Shown here: positions 1-7,797 of the stretch, in pieces
How the letters are laid out: each line of letters starts with the position of its first letter
How positions within the stretch are numbered: the stretch's first letter is position 1
Origin: Sphingobacterium sp. LZ7M1
GTDB taxonomy: Bacteria > Bacteroidota > Bacteroidia > Sphingobacteriales > Sphingobacteriaceae
Assembly: GCF_024296865.1 (NCBI RefSeq)
Contig: NZ_CP101134.1
Location: forward strand, 3,844,001-3,908,000
DNA: 64,000 nt
Reading direction: 5' to 3'
Position numbers and translations under genes: made by a program
Notes under the pieces: model-generated
The model's database searches: none
Told to the model about the DNA's origin: nothing
The model's input: only the letters and a program-made list of their open reading frames with translations

Positions 1-23
1 TTTAATAAACAAATTTTCATACT

Positions 24-497
24 ATGGAATGGCAAAAATACAACGGAGAGACAATAAAACTTCCTTTATGGTCCGCAGTTGAGGAGACCATTGTAAGGGA
101 GAAAAATGCTGGCAACAAACTCAAGGTCTACATTGGCACTGACTCCCAAGTCAAAAGAGGAACGGTCGAGTTTGCAACAGTCGTTGTCTTCCTCAGAGAA
201 CACCGAGGTGGTTTTATGTTCATCAGAAAAGACAAGAAAAGTCACAACATGACCATCAAAGAAAGAATGCTTTTAGAAGTTCAGCATTCGATTGAAACCG
301 CATACGAACTTTGCCCCCTCTTGGATCAATACCAAATCGATCTAGAAGTCCACGCCGACATCAATACAAATCCAAATTTCCAATCCAATACTGCACTGAA
401 GGAAGCCATGGGCTACATCCTAGGAATGGGTTTTATTTTTAAGGCTAAACCAGAATCTTTCGCCAGCACGAATTGCGCCAATAAATTGGTTCAATAA
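24..497 (+). CDS. YkuK-like RNase H-fold protein (DUF458 family)
   Basis: Protein of 157 residues resembling the YkuK family of small proteins with a ribonuclease H-like fold. The visible mark is the first beta strand ending in YIGTDSQ at residues 36-42, where Asp40 would be the first acidic residue of an RNase H-like site. A second acidic region follows in the LEVHADIN segment near residue 110. Length fits the family. The cellular substrate is not established for this family, so a nuclease role is inference. The ATG at 24 lies close to the window edge, and no better upstream start is visible. It stands alone, followed by a gap of 388 bases. Confidence 0.75.
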   Translation: MEWQKYNGETIKLPLWSAVEETIVREKNAGNKLKVYIGTDSQVKRGTVEFATVVVFLREHRGGFMFIRKDKKSHNMTIKERMLLEVQHSIETAYELCPLLDQYQIDLEVHADINTNPNFQSNTALKEAMGYILGMGFIFKAKPESFASTNCANKLVQ

Positions 498-680
498 GCC
501 TGAACAGAGATCCCTTCTTAACCGAGTCACCTCTTTAATTACTCCCCGTAATTGAAGGATGCATAACTTACCCCCACAATTTTGATCTAAATCCTAGGTC
601 AGTAAAAATCTTCTCCCCTAATTTTTCTGAAAACCTTGTAGATTATTTTAGGTAACCTTTTAAGAAATCTTGCGGTTTCA

Positions 681-780
681 CCTTGACCTCATTCGAGACA
701 CATTCGGAAATTCCGAATTGGCTATAATTTTTTCAGAATGATTCTCGAATGATTCTCGAACATGCCTCGAATAAGACCCC
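681..780. repeat. Dispersed intergenic repeat, copy 1 (ATTCGAGACACATTCGG family)
   Basis: The gap 498-885 holds no gene. Its middle carries a repeat with the core TTGACCTCATTCGAGACAC continuing into ATTCGG, followed by several 'attctcgaa' and 'gcctcgaataag' pieces. A near-identical core (26 of 28 bases) lies on the opposite strand at 58131-58158, and a diverged GC-richer copy starts at 29009. No open reading frame crosses it. The rest of the gap is AT-rich, and I see no clear promoter for pnuC in it. Confidence 0.6.
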
Positions 781-885
781 TACTATTGGACCATATGCTG
801 TCCTGAAATGGGAAATTTTTCTGACCATAATTTTTAATAATGGATTAGAATGGGCACTTTTATTGAAAATATCTAGAAAAAGAGC

Positions 886-1488
886 ATGCAGGACTTCCTA
901 CAGCAATTATATGAGCAGTTTCTGCTGACTTCTCCCCTGGAATGGTTGGCAACGATTACCGGTTTCCTGTGTGTTTATCTTGCCGCCAAGCAAAATATCT
1001 GGAATTGGCCTATCAGTATTGTTTCCGTCCTGACCTATTTATTTATCTTCTATCATAACAAGCTGTATGGCGACTCTATTCTGCAGATTTATTTTTTAGG
1101 GACAGCAATTTACGGGTGGTACTATTGGAATAAAAGGGCCCATTCTGAAGAGCGTCCGATCAGTTCCTTCAACAGCAAACAGATGCTTTTGACCATTGTC
1201 GTGATTGTGGTGCTTTCGGGGATATTGGGCTTGCTCTTAGACCGTTTTACCGACACCGATGTGCCTTATGCAGATGGATTCTGTACAGCAACCAGTTTTG
1301 TTGCGCAGTTTCTGATGACGAGAAAGGTGCTTCAGAATTGGCTTTTGTGGGTTTTTGTGGACATCTGCTATATACCCTTATATTTCCACAAGGACCTGCT
1401 CTTGACAGCTGTGCTCTATTTGGCTTTTGCCATTATTGCTTGGAATGGCTACCGGGATTGGAAGAAAACCTATCAAAATTTTCAGTAA
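886..1488 (+). CDS. pnuC: Nicotinamide riboside transporter PnuC
   Basis: Integral membrane protein of 200 residues in the PnuC family, which moves nicotinamide riboside across the inner membrane by facilitated diffusion driven by phosphorylation inside the cell. Seen in the sequence: about seven hydrophobic segments, the WNWPIS motif (residues 39-44) and a YGWYYWN motif near residue 80, both typical of PnuC and close to the substrate site. The next gene, 12 bases downstream on the same strand, is a NadR-type kinase that would trap the substrate as NMN, so the pair reads as a vitamin B3 salvage operon. No riboswitch was recognised upstream. Confidence 0.9.
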   Translation: MQDFLQQLYEQFLLTSPLEWLATITGFLCVYLAAKQNIWNWPISIVSVLTYLFIFYHNKLYGDSILQIYFLGTAIYGWYYWNKRAHSEERPISSFNSKQMLLTIVVIVVLSGILGLLLDRFTDTDVPYADGFCTATSFVAQFLMTRKVLQNWLLWVFVDICYIPLYFHKDLLLTAVLYLAFAIIAWNGYRDWKKTYQNFQ

Positions 1489-1500
1489 TATTGCCTTTCT

Positions 1501-2040
1501 ATGGAAATTGAAAGAGTGCATCCCAGGAAGATTGCAGTGGTCGGTCCGGAATCAACAGGCAAATCCACCATGGCAAATTACCTTGCCAAAGAGTTAGGAA
1601 CGGTCTGTGTCCCCGAATATGCTCGATATTATTGCAAAAACCTGAACAATCAATATACCTTACAGGATGAAACCAACATGTTCTACGGACAGATTGCACT
1701 GGAAGAAGCATTGACCGCATCTGCAAGCCATGGACTCTTGGTCTGTGATACCACGATATTGACGGTTAAGATTTGGTCTGATCATCTTTTTGGCTATACT
1801 CCAGAGGAAGTAACTGAAGAAATCAGATCAAGGAAGTATGACCTCTATCTCCTGATGGATATAGACCTACCATGGGAAGATGATCCATTACGGGATTTCC
1901 CTACCGAAAGAGCACACTTTATGAAAGTTTGGAAAGAGGAACTAAATGCCCTCCAGGCTGAATACGAAATCATTTCCGGTCTAGAAGAGGCCAGACTACA
2001 AAACGGATTAAATGCCGTAAAAAAGCAATTAAATCTATAA
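1501..2040 (+). CDS. nadR: NadR-type ribosylnicotinamide kinase (AAA_28 ATPase)
   Basis: Cytoplasmic P-loop kinase of 179 residues corresponding to the C-terminal kinase domain of NadR; the DNA-binding and NMN adenylyltransferase domains of enterobacterial NadR are absent. Walker A motif GPESTGKST at residues 15-23; the PEYARYYC segment near residue 40 is typical of this kinase group. Expected reaction: phosphorylation of nicotinamide riboside to NMN with ATP. It follows pnuC directly, supporting a coupled uptake and trapping role. The stop codon lies inside a 54-base perfect palindrome that also serves the convergent ahcY. The symbol is by family similarity to the kinase domain only. Confidence 0.85.
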   Translation: MEIERVHPRKIAVVGPESTGKSTMANYLAKELGTVCVPEYARYYCKNLNNQYTLQDETNMFYGQIALEEALTASASHGLLVCDTTILTVKIWSDHLFGYTPEEVTEEIRSRKYDLYLLMDIDLPWEDDPLRDFPTERAHFMKVWKEELNALQAEYEIISGLEEARLQNGLNAVKKQLNL

Positions 2041-2085
2041 ACAAGAAAGCCGAGGGATATCCCTCGGCTTTCTTGTTTATAGATT
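2032..2085. terminator. Bidirectional terminator, 54-base perfect palindrome
   Basis: Bases 2032-2085 are a perfect inverted repeat of 27 base pairs without a spacer, centred on gggatatccc, GC-rich in the middle and A/T-rich at both ends. It lies between convergent nadR (+) and ahcY (-), so it can give a stem followed by U-rich RNA in either direction. It overlaps the nadR stop codon. Confidence 0.9.
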
Positions 2086-2100
2086 AAGCAATCAGCAAAG

Positions 2101-2133
2101 TCTAAATACTAACTACTAATTACTAAATACTCA
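2101..2133. repeat. Short heptad repeat tract (ctaaata family)
   Basis: The tract reads as imperfect 'ctaaata' and 'ctaatta' heptads just beyond the 3' end of ahcY. It belongs to the same family as the long array at 13158-13250 and the copies in the rRNA spacer. Confidence 0.6.
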
Positions 2134-2135
2134 TA

Positions 2136-3452
2136 TTAATAACGGTATGCTTCTGGCTTATAAGGGCCTTCAACAGTTACACCGATATATTCAGCTTGTT
2201 CAGGAGTCAATTCATCCAATTCAACACCGATATGGGCAAGGTGCAGACGAGCAACTTTTTCATCAAGGTGTTTAGGTAGGGTGTACACTTCTTTTTTGTA
2301 TTGGTCAGTATTGGTCCATAGTTCCAATTGAGCCAATGTTTGGTTGGTGAAAGAGTTTGACATCACGAAAGATGGATGACCCGTAGCACAACCTAGGTTT
2401 ACCAAACGGCCTTCAGCTAAGAGAATGATATCTTTGCCATCGATTGTATATTTATCAACCTGCGGTTTGATTTCTACTTTAGAGCTGCCGTGGTTTTGGT
2501 TTAACCAAGCCACATCGATTTCATTGTCGAAGTGACCGATATTACAAACTACAGTTTTATCTTTCATTGCCTTGAAATGCTCAGGGCGGATGATGTCTTT
2601 GTTACCGGTCGTAGTTACCACGATATTAGCTTCTTTGATGGCATCTTCCATTTTCTTCACCTCATAACCTTCCATTGCCGCCTGCAAAGCACAGATTGGG
2701 TCAATTTCAGTTACCAATACACGCACACCTGCAGAACGCAATGATTCAGCAGAACCTTTACCTACATCACCATAGCCGGCAACTACCGCAACTTTACCTG
2801 CCAACATCAAATCGGTAGCACGGCGAATGGCATCAACCAATGATTCACGACATCCGTACTTGTTATCAAATTTAGATTTGGTCACGGAGTCATTAACATT
2901 GATCGCTGGTAGATGTAAGGTACCGTTTTTCATACGTTCGTATAGACGGTGCACACCTGTAGTGGTTTCTTCAGAAAGACCTTTGATGCCATCGATCAAT
3001 TCAGGGAACTGGTCGAATACCATATTGGTCAAGTCACCACCATCATCCAAGATCATGTTCAATGGTTGACGATCTTCTCCAAAAAACAAGGTTTGTTCTA
3101 TACACCAGTTAAATTCCTCTTCATTCATGCCTTTCCAAGCATAAACAGGGATACCAGCAGCAGCGATAGCAGCAGCAGCATGATCTTGAGTAGAGAAGAT
3201 ATTACAAGAAGACCAAGATACATCCGCACCTAGTTCAACTAAGGTTTCAATCAATACAGCAGTTTGAATAGTCATGTGCAAACAGCCAGCGATTCTTGCG
3301 CCTTTTAAAGGTTTGGTTGCACCAAATTCCTTACGTAAGGACATTAATCCTGGCATTTCCGCTTCTGCTAATTCTATTTCTTTACGGCCCCACTCTGCTA
3401 AAGAGATGTCTTTTACTTTGTAAGGTACGTAGGTAGTTTCTAATGATGACAT
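2136..3452 (-). CDS. ahcY: Adenosylhomocysteinase
   Basis: S-adenosylhomocysteine hydrolase, 438 residues, cytosolic and NAD-dependent. It splits S-adenosylhomocysteine into adenosine and homocysteine in the activated methyl cycle. Seen: the N-terminal substrate domain with [16 protein letters not shown], the NAD-binding loop [13 protein letters not shown], the [13 protein letters not shown] segment that carries the catalytic lysine region, and the C-terminal KPEAYRY tail that reaches across to the partner subunit in the tetramer. I chose the ATG at 3452, with an AAGGAAA ribosome site in front, over a GTG at 3479 that would overlap the promoter. Convergent with nadR; divergent from the bacilliredoxin. 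Confidence 0.97.
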   Translation of the reverse strand: MSSLETTYVPYKVKDISLAEWGRKEIELAEAEMPGLMSLRKEFGATKPLKGARIAGCLHMTIQTAVLIETLVELGADVSWSSCNIFSTQDHAAAAIAAAGIPVYAWKGMNEEEFNWCIEQTLFFGEDRQPLNMILDDGGDLTNMVFDQFPELIDGIKGLSEETTTGVHRLYERMKNGTLHLPAINVNDSVTKSKFDNKYGCRESLVDAIRRATDLMLAGKVAVVAGYGDVGKGSAESLRSAGVRVLVTEIDPICALQAAMEGYEVKKMEDAIKEANIVVTTTGNKDIIRPEHFKAMKDKTVVCNIGHFDNEIDVAWLNQNHGSSKVEIKPQVDKYTIDGKDIILLAEGRLVNLGCATGHPSFVMSNSFTNQTLAQLELWTNTDQYKKEVYTLPKHLDEKVARLHLAHIGVELDELTPEQAEYIGVTVEGPYKPEAYRY

Positions 3453-3478
3453 AGTTTTCCTTTTTGATTTTAGAACCA

Positions 3479-3508
3479 CAAAATTACTTGATAGTCAAAT
3501 CAATTCAA
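3479..3508 (-). promoter_or_regulatory. Bacteroidota-type promoter of ahcY
   Basis: On the minus strand TTG (3506-3508), 19 bases, then TAATTTTG (3479-3486). This fits the TTG-N19-TAnnTTTG consensus and would start transcription about 20 bases before the ahcY ATG. Confidence 0.75.
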
Positions 3509-3560
3509 AACATTGCTGCATTATTCACTGTAAAATTGACATTTTCTTGAGGATAACGGC

Positions 3561-3591
3561 TTGACTATGGTATCATTTAAGACTATATTTG
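3561..3591 (+). promoter_or_regulatory. Bacteroidota-type promoter of the bacilliredoxin gene
   Basis: TTG at 3561-3563, 20 bases, then TATATTTG at 3584-3591; the gene starts at 3615. It is back to back with the ahcY promoter. Confidence 0.7.
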
Positions 3592-3614
3592 CATAAATCA
3601 TTAAGAATTAGAAT

Positions 3615-4025
3615 ATGTATCCAGAATATTTAGTAGCTCCAATGCGTCAAGAATTAGTTGATGCTGGATTTCAAGAATTAAAGTCAGCATCTGAGGTTGA
3701 CTCTGCAATTCCTTCTGAAGGAACTGTATTCGTAGTAGTAAACTCGGTTTGTGGTTGTGCTGCTGCCAATGCGCGTCCAGCTGCAAAAGCTGCCGTTAAA
3801 AACGAAAAACACCCTGACAAATTGGTTACTGTATTTGCCGGAATGGAAAAAGAAGCAGTAGACAAAGCACGTCAGTATATGTTACCTTACCCTCCATCTT
3901 CTCCAGCAATGGCATTGTTCAAAGATGGTAAGTTGGTGCATATGATAGAAAGACATATGATTGAAGGCAGACCTGCTCAAATGATTGCTGACAACTTAGT
4001 TGCAGCTTTCGACGAGTACTGCTAA
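3615..4025 (+). CDS. BrxA/BrxB family bacilliredoxin
   Basis: Cytosolic thioredoxin-fold protein of 136 residues, the usual length for the BrxA/BrxB (YphP/YqiW) family. In Firmicutes these proteins remove bacillithiol from S-bacillithiolated proteins. The active-site motif CGC is present at Cys46-Gly-Cys48 within SVCGCAAANARP, and the PYPPSSPAMALF and MIEGRPAQMIADNL segments match the family. Start supported by a promoter 23 bases upstream. Bacillithiol use in this organism is inferred from the family, not shown by the window. It ends at a strong terminator, so it looks monocistronic. Confidence 0.9.
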   Translation: MYPEYLVAPMRQELVDAGFQELKSASEVDSAIPSEGTVFVVVNSVCGCAAANARPAAKAAVKNEKHPDKLVTVFAGMEKEAVDKARQYMLPYPPSSPAMALFKDGKLVHMIERHMIEGRPAQMIADNLVAAFDEYC

Positions 4026-4054
4026 CATTCATTGTATTTTGATTTTTGAATATC

Positions 4055-4090
4055 GAAAAAGCTTCTTTTAACCTTAAAAGAAGCTTTTTC
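4055..4090. terminator. Rho-independent terminator after the bacilliredoxin gene
   Basis: Perfect 17-base-pair stem (gaaaaagcttcttttaa and its complement) with a two-base loop, ending in a T-rich run. Confidence 0.85.
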
Positions 4091-4151
4091 TTATTCAGGG
4101 CAATTTCAGCTTTTTCTTAGTACATTTGTCTTAAATCATCTTAACGAAACG

Positions 4152-5801
4152 ATGAATCTTAAAACCAACCTTATATTTCTATTTCTGATTAGCTTGTTCA
4201 TAAGCTGTACCACCAATAAACAGATTGACTTGATAGTTTATAATGCGAAAGTGTACACGGTAGACTCTCTTTTTTCTACAGTGGAAGCCTTTGCCGTAAA
4301 CAATGGCGTCATTGTCGAGCTGGGGGATTCACAAGATTTACTGAACAAATATGATGCAAAGGAGAAACTGGATGTGGAAGGCAAGTTTATCTATCCTGGG
4401 TTTTATGATGCCCATGCGCACTTCTTTATGTTAGCAGAAGGCATGGATGAGGTAAACTTGGTGGGTTCAAAGTCTTTTGATGAGGTATTAGAAAGGTTAA
4501 AAGCTTATGCTAGCGCCAATCCAGACAAAAAATGGATCATTGGTAATGGTTGGGACCAGAACCTATGGGAGGTAAAAGATTTCCCGACCAAGGATTCCTT
4601 GGATAAATATTTCCCGAATATTCCAATCTATTTGACAAGGGTGGATTATCATGCTGCGCTGGCAAATACCAGTGCATTGCAAAAAGCATCCCTAGACAGC
4701 GCTTATTTTGTTGAAGGTGGCGTTATATCGGTCAACGAGGAAGGATTACCTGACGGCATCCTGATCGACAATGCCATGCAGTTGGTTCAGAGCCACATTC
4801 CTAAACAACAAAATTCAGCTTTGCTGAAGATTTTGAGAAGAGCTCAAGATTCACTGCTTTCGGTAGGTCTGACCAGTATCGTCGATGCCGGATTAACCAA
4901 AGAACAGATTGAATCCCTGAAGATATTCTATAATGAGGATTCATTGGCCATCAGGGATTATGCCATGGTGCTTGCGAATGAACAAAGTGTAAAGGACTAT
5001 TTGAGGTCCGGAACATTCGAGTCGGACCGATTGACGGTTCGTTCCTTTAAGTTAATGGCAGATGGAGCCTTGGGTTCTCGTGGTGCATGTTTATTACACC
5101 CGTACCATGACGCACCAACCAATGGATTCCTATTGCAAAGCCCTGAAGAATTTGACAAGGTCATCAAAAGGTTGGCCAACAGCAATTTCCAGGTAAATAC
5201 CCATGCTATCGGTGATTCTGCCAATAGGATTATCTTGGACACTTATGGCAAATACCTGAAAGATGGCAAAAAACGTCGTTGGAGGATAGAGCATGCACAG
5301 ATCATTGCCCCTAATGATTTTGATAAATTCAAGGAATTCCAGATCATCCCATCGGTTCAACCGACCCATGCTACTTCGGATATGTACTGGGCCGAAAATC
5401 GCATCGGACCGGACCGTATCAAAGGTGCGTATGCTTATAAGAAGCTCTTGGAAGAATATGGTTTATTGGCATTGGGCAGTGATTTCCCCGTGGAACATTA
5501 CAATCCCCTATATGGTTTCCACGCTGCTGTAGCACGAGTGGACAAGGTAGGGTACCCTGAGGGTGGTTTCCAAATGGAAAATGCCATTACAAGAGAACAG
5601 GCCTTGCGAGGCATGACCATTTGGGCGGCATATTCTTGCTTCCAGGAAAAGAAACGCGGGAGTATAGAAAAAGGTAAAGATGCGGATTTCGTGATCTTGG
5701 AAGACGATATCATGACTGCTCCCAATGAGAAATTGAGGGATGTCAAAACCCTGAGAACCGTTATAGCTGGGCAGACCGAATATATAAGGTCTAATAAGTA
5801 A
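4152..5801 (+). CDS. YtcJ-like amidohydrolase lipoprotein
   Basis: Secreted or outer-envelope metal-dependent amidohydrolase, 549 residues. The N-terminus has a hydrophobic signal ending in LFISC at Cys19, a lipobox-like site. The metal-dependent hydrolase core is clear: GFYDAHAHF (first two metal histidines) near residue 92, a VDYHAAL segment, NTHAIGDSANR (histidine ligands) near residue 350, EHAQI near residue 380, and LGSDFPVEHYNP with the final metal aspartate near residue 440. This is the layout of the YtcJ/Amidohydro_3 group. The substrate cannot be read from the sequence. A TACATTTG promoter box sits at 4121-4128. Convergent with the next gene with only two bases between stops. Confidence 0.85.
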   Translation: MNLKTNLIFLFLISLFISCTTNKQIDLIVYNAKVYTVDSLFSTVEAFAVNNGVIVELGDSQDLLNKYDAKEKLDVEGKFIYPGFYDAHAHFFMLAEGMDEVNLVGSKSFDEVLERLKAYASANPDKKWIIGNGWDQNLWEVKDFPTKDSLDKYFPNIPIYLTRVDYHAALANTSALQKASLDSAYFVEGGVISVNEEGLPDGILIDNAMQLVQSHIPKQQNSALLKILRRAQDSLLSVGLTSIVDAGLTKEQIESLKIFYNEDSLAIRDYAMVLANEQSVKDYLRSGTFESDRLTVRSFKLMADGALGSRGACLLHPYHDAPTNGFLLQSPEEFDKVIKRLANSNFQVNTHAIGDSANRIILDTYGKYLKDGKKRRWRIEHAQIIAPNDFDKFKEFQIIPSVQPTHATSDMYWAENRIGPDRIKGAYAYKKLLEEYGLLALGSDFPVEHYNPLYGFHAAVARVDKVGYPEGGFQMENAITREQALRGMTIWAAYSCFQEKKRGSIEKGKDADFVILEDDIMTAPNEKLRDVKTLRTVIAGQTEYIRSNK

Positions 5802-5803
5802 AC

Positions 5804-6709
5804 TTATTCCAGCCCATCAAATTCCTTAGGTTTAAAATAGGAAATCAATCCTGCGACTATCAATAGTCCCGGAATTCCTACGATCGCAAACAGGAACAGG
5901 AAATACTTAAAATGGTAGATCGATAAGATATCTCGGTCTACATCCTGCCCTCTGTAAATATTGATGTAACCGCTTTTAAAATAATCGTGAACTTGAGCCA
6001 TCTCCTTAAATACCTCATATTGTTCACCCCTGGGAAATGCTTCAAAATAGTCAAAACCACGCACATTCATTTTCTTGAAATGGGCTATGGATCCTTTAGC
6101 AAACTTATCATCTAGGTGCTCATTCAGTTCCTTTCGACTAAATACCTTGCTATAGGCAAAACCCAACCATGCCTTGGCATGCGTTCGGTAGGCATCTGTT
6201 TTGGAGAAAATGGGCGCAATAAACAGGATATTGACCTGATGTTTCCCCATACTCAAGAGAGAAGGAGTACTGATGCTGCGGATAGGAATGACGCGCATGC
6301 GATCCACATACCAATCCTCTACTTCCAAAAAAACAGGGCTTTCACCGGCCTTCAGGTTATTGATGCTCTTCAGCTGTTGCACCGTAGCGAAATTGTAACG
6401 GATACTCTTGGCCAATGCTGGAAATAAGACTGCCGTAAGGATGGGAACAAGCACGAATAAAATCCCAATCGGCACCAGTTTCACGGCATCATTTGATATG
6501 TCGGGAAAAATTATGCGAAGGATACGATGGAGAAAGATATAGACAAAAAGGAGGCTCAGAGCAATAGGAAACATCCACAATACCCATTCTGGAAGATTAA
6601 TATTCCAAAAGCGGACCAGCAGGAAATAGGCTAAACTGGTCAACAAAAGCAATAACAGCTCCAGTAGGAATAAGGGAAGAAATATTCTCTTGAAAAACAT
6701 ATCAAACAC
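5804..6709 (-). CDS. Membrane protein of unknown function
   Basis: I do not recognise a family. The 301-residue product has an N-terminal hydrophobic block with about three membrane segments (roughly residues 8-120), a soluble stretch of about 150 residues rich in basic and aromatic residues, and a C-terminal membrane segment (about 270-290) followed by a short charged tail ending KPKEFDGLE. The shape suggests a membrane-anchored extracytoplasmic or cytoplasmic domain. It lies upstream of no obvious partner; lipA is on the same strand 65 bases upstream, so they could be co-transcribed, but a link to lipoate is not implied. Confidence 0.7.
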   Translation of the reverse strand: MFDMFFKRIFLPLFLLELLLLLLTSLAYFLLVRFWNINLPEWVLWMFPIALSLLFVYIFLHRILRIIFPDISNDAVKLVPIGILFVLVPILTAVLFPALAKSIRYNFATVQQLKSINNLKAGESPVFLEVEDWYVDRMRVIPIRSISTPSLLSMGKHQVNILFIAPIFSKTDAYRTHAKAWLGFAYSKVFSRKELNEHLDDKFAKGSIAHFKKMNVRGFDYFEAFPRGEQYEVFKEMAQVHDYFKSGYINIYRGQDVDRDILSIYHFKYFLFLFAIVGIPGLLIVAGLISYFKPKEFDGLE

Positions 6710-6773
6710 TATTGATAAAGGTTAAAAATAATGTATTCCAAAAAAAAACCTTAGAATTCTAAGGATTTAATCT

Positions 6774-7655
6774 TTATTGCATATCGAAGAGATGTTTTTC
6801 AGCATGGTAGGATGATCTTACCAATGGTCCGGATTCTACGTATTTGAATCCCATTTTCAATCCGATTTCTTTATATTTTTCAAATTGTTCAGGGGTTACC
6901 CAATCAATAACAGGATGGTGTGCTTTTGTAGGTTGAAGGTATTGTCCGATGGTCAGGATATCGACCCCTACATTGTACAGATCTTGCATAGTTTCGATAA
7001 CATCCTCTTCGGTTTCACCCAAACCTAACATAATACCTGACTTCGTACGAAGACCTGCTTCGGAGATCCTTCTCAAGCATTCCAATGAACGGTCATATTT
7101 AGCTTGGATTCGAACTTCACGGGTCAATCTTCTAACGGTCTCAATATTATGGGACACCACTTCAGGACGAACGGCCAATACGCGGTCTAGGTTTTCCCAT
7201 TGCCCCTTAAAGTCAGGGATCAAGGTTTCCAAAGTTGTTTCAGGACTTTCCCTACGGATAGCCAAAATTGTCTCAGCCCAGATCTGTGAACCTCCATCCT
7301 TCTGGTCATCGCGGTCTACCGAAGTAATAACACAATGCTTAACCTGCATCAATTTGACCGAATTTGCCACACGGTTTGGTTCATCGTGATCTACAGGTAG
7401 TGGTCTACCGGTAGCTACGGCGCAGAATGAACACGATCGCGTGCAGATATTTCCTAGGATCATAAAGGTAGCAGTACCTGCTCCCCAACATTCACCCATG
7501 TTAGGACAATTTCCACTTTCGCAAATGGTATGCAGCTTATGTTCATCAACCAAACTTCTTACATGTCGGTATTCTTTTCCAACAGGTAGCTTTACGCGCA
7601 ACCAATCTGGTTTACGTTGAGTCTGGTTTACAGGAATTACAGGAAGTTCAATCAT
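6774..7655 (-). CDS. lipA: Lipoyl synthase
   Basis: Radical SAM enzyme of 293 residues that inserts two sulfurs into the octanoyl chain on lipoyl domains of 2-oxoacid dehydrogenases and the glycine cleavage system. Both iron-sulfur cluster motifs are intact: the auxiliary cluster cysteines 45, 50 and 56 in [12 protein letters not shown] and the radical SAM cysteines 71, 75 and 78 in [17 protein letters not shown] promoter box on the minus strand (7660-7667) ends only four bases before the ATG, so the transcript may have almost no leader. Divergent from the hexosaminidase gene. Confidence 0.97.
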   Translation of the reverse strand: MIELPVIPVNQTQRKPDWLRVKLPVGKEYRHVRSLVDEHKLHTICESGNCPNMGECWGAGTATFMILGNICTRSCSFCAVATGRPLPVDHDEPNRVANSVKLMQVKHCVITSVDRDDQKDGGSQIWAETILAIRRESPETTLETLIPDFKGQWENLDRVLAVRPEVVSHNIETVRRLTREVRIQAKYDRSLECLRRISEAGLRTKSGIMLGLGETEEDVIETMQDLYNVGVDILTIGQYLQPTKAHHPVIDWVTPEQFEKYKEIGLKMGFKYVESGPLVRSSYHAEKHLFDMQ

Positions 7656-7797
7656 GCAACAAAGTTAATGATATTTACAGTATTTATGTTAAACGAATGT
7701 TAGGATAATCTCATAAAAACCATGTCTCTACTTTTATTGTTATCTAAATATTATTTTTTTAGGATATTTGCTAAAAATCAAACCCCTATTCTCCAAT

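Noticed and set aside
3453..3479. Longer ahcY starting at a GTG
   Set aside because: The extension overlaps the consensus promoter; the ATG at 3452 has a good ribosome site.
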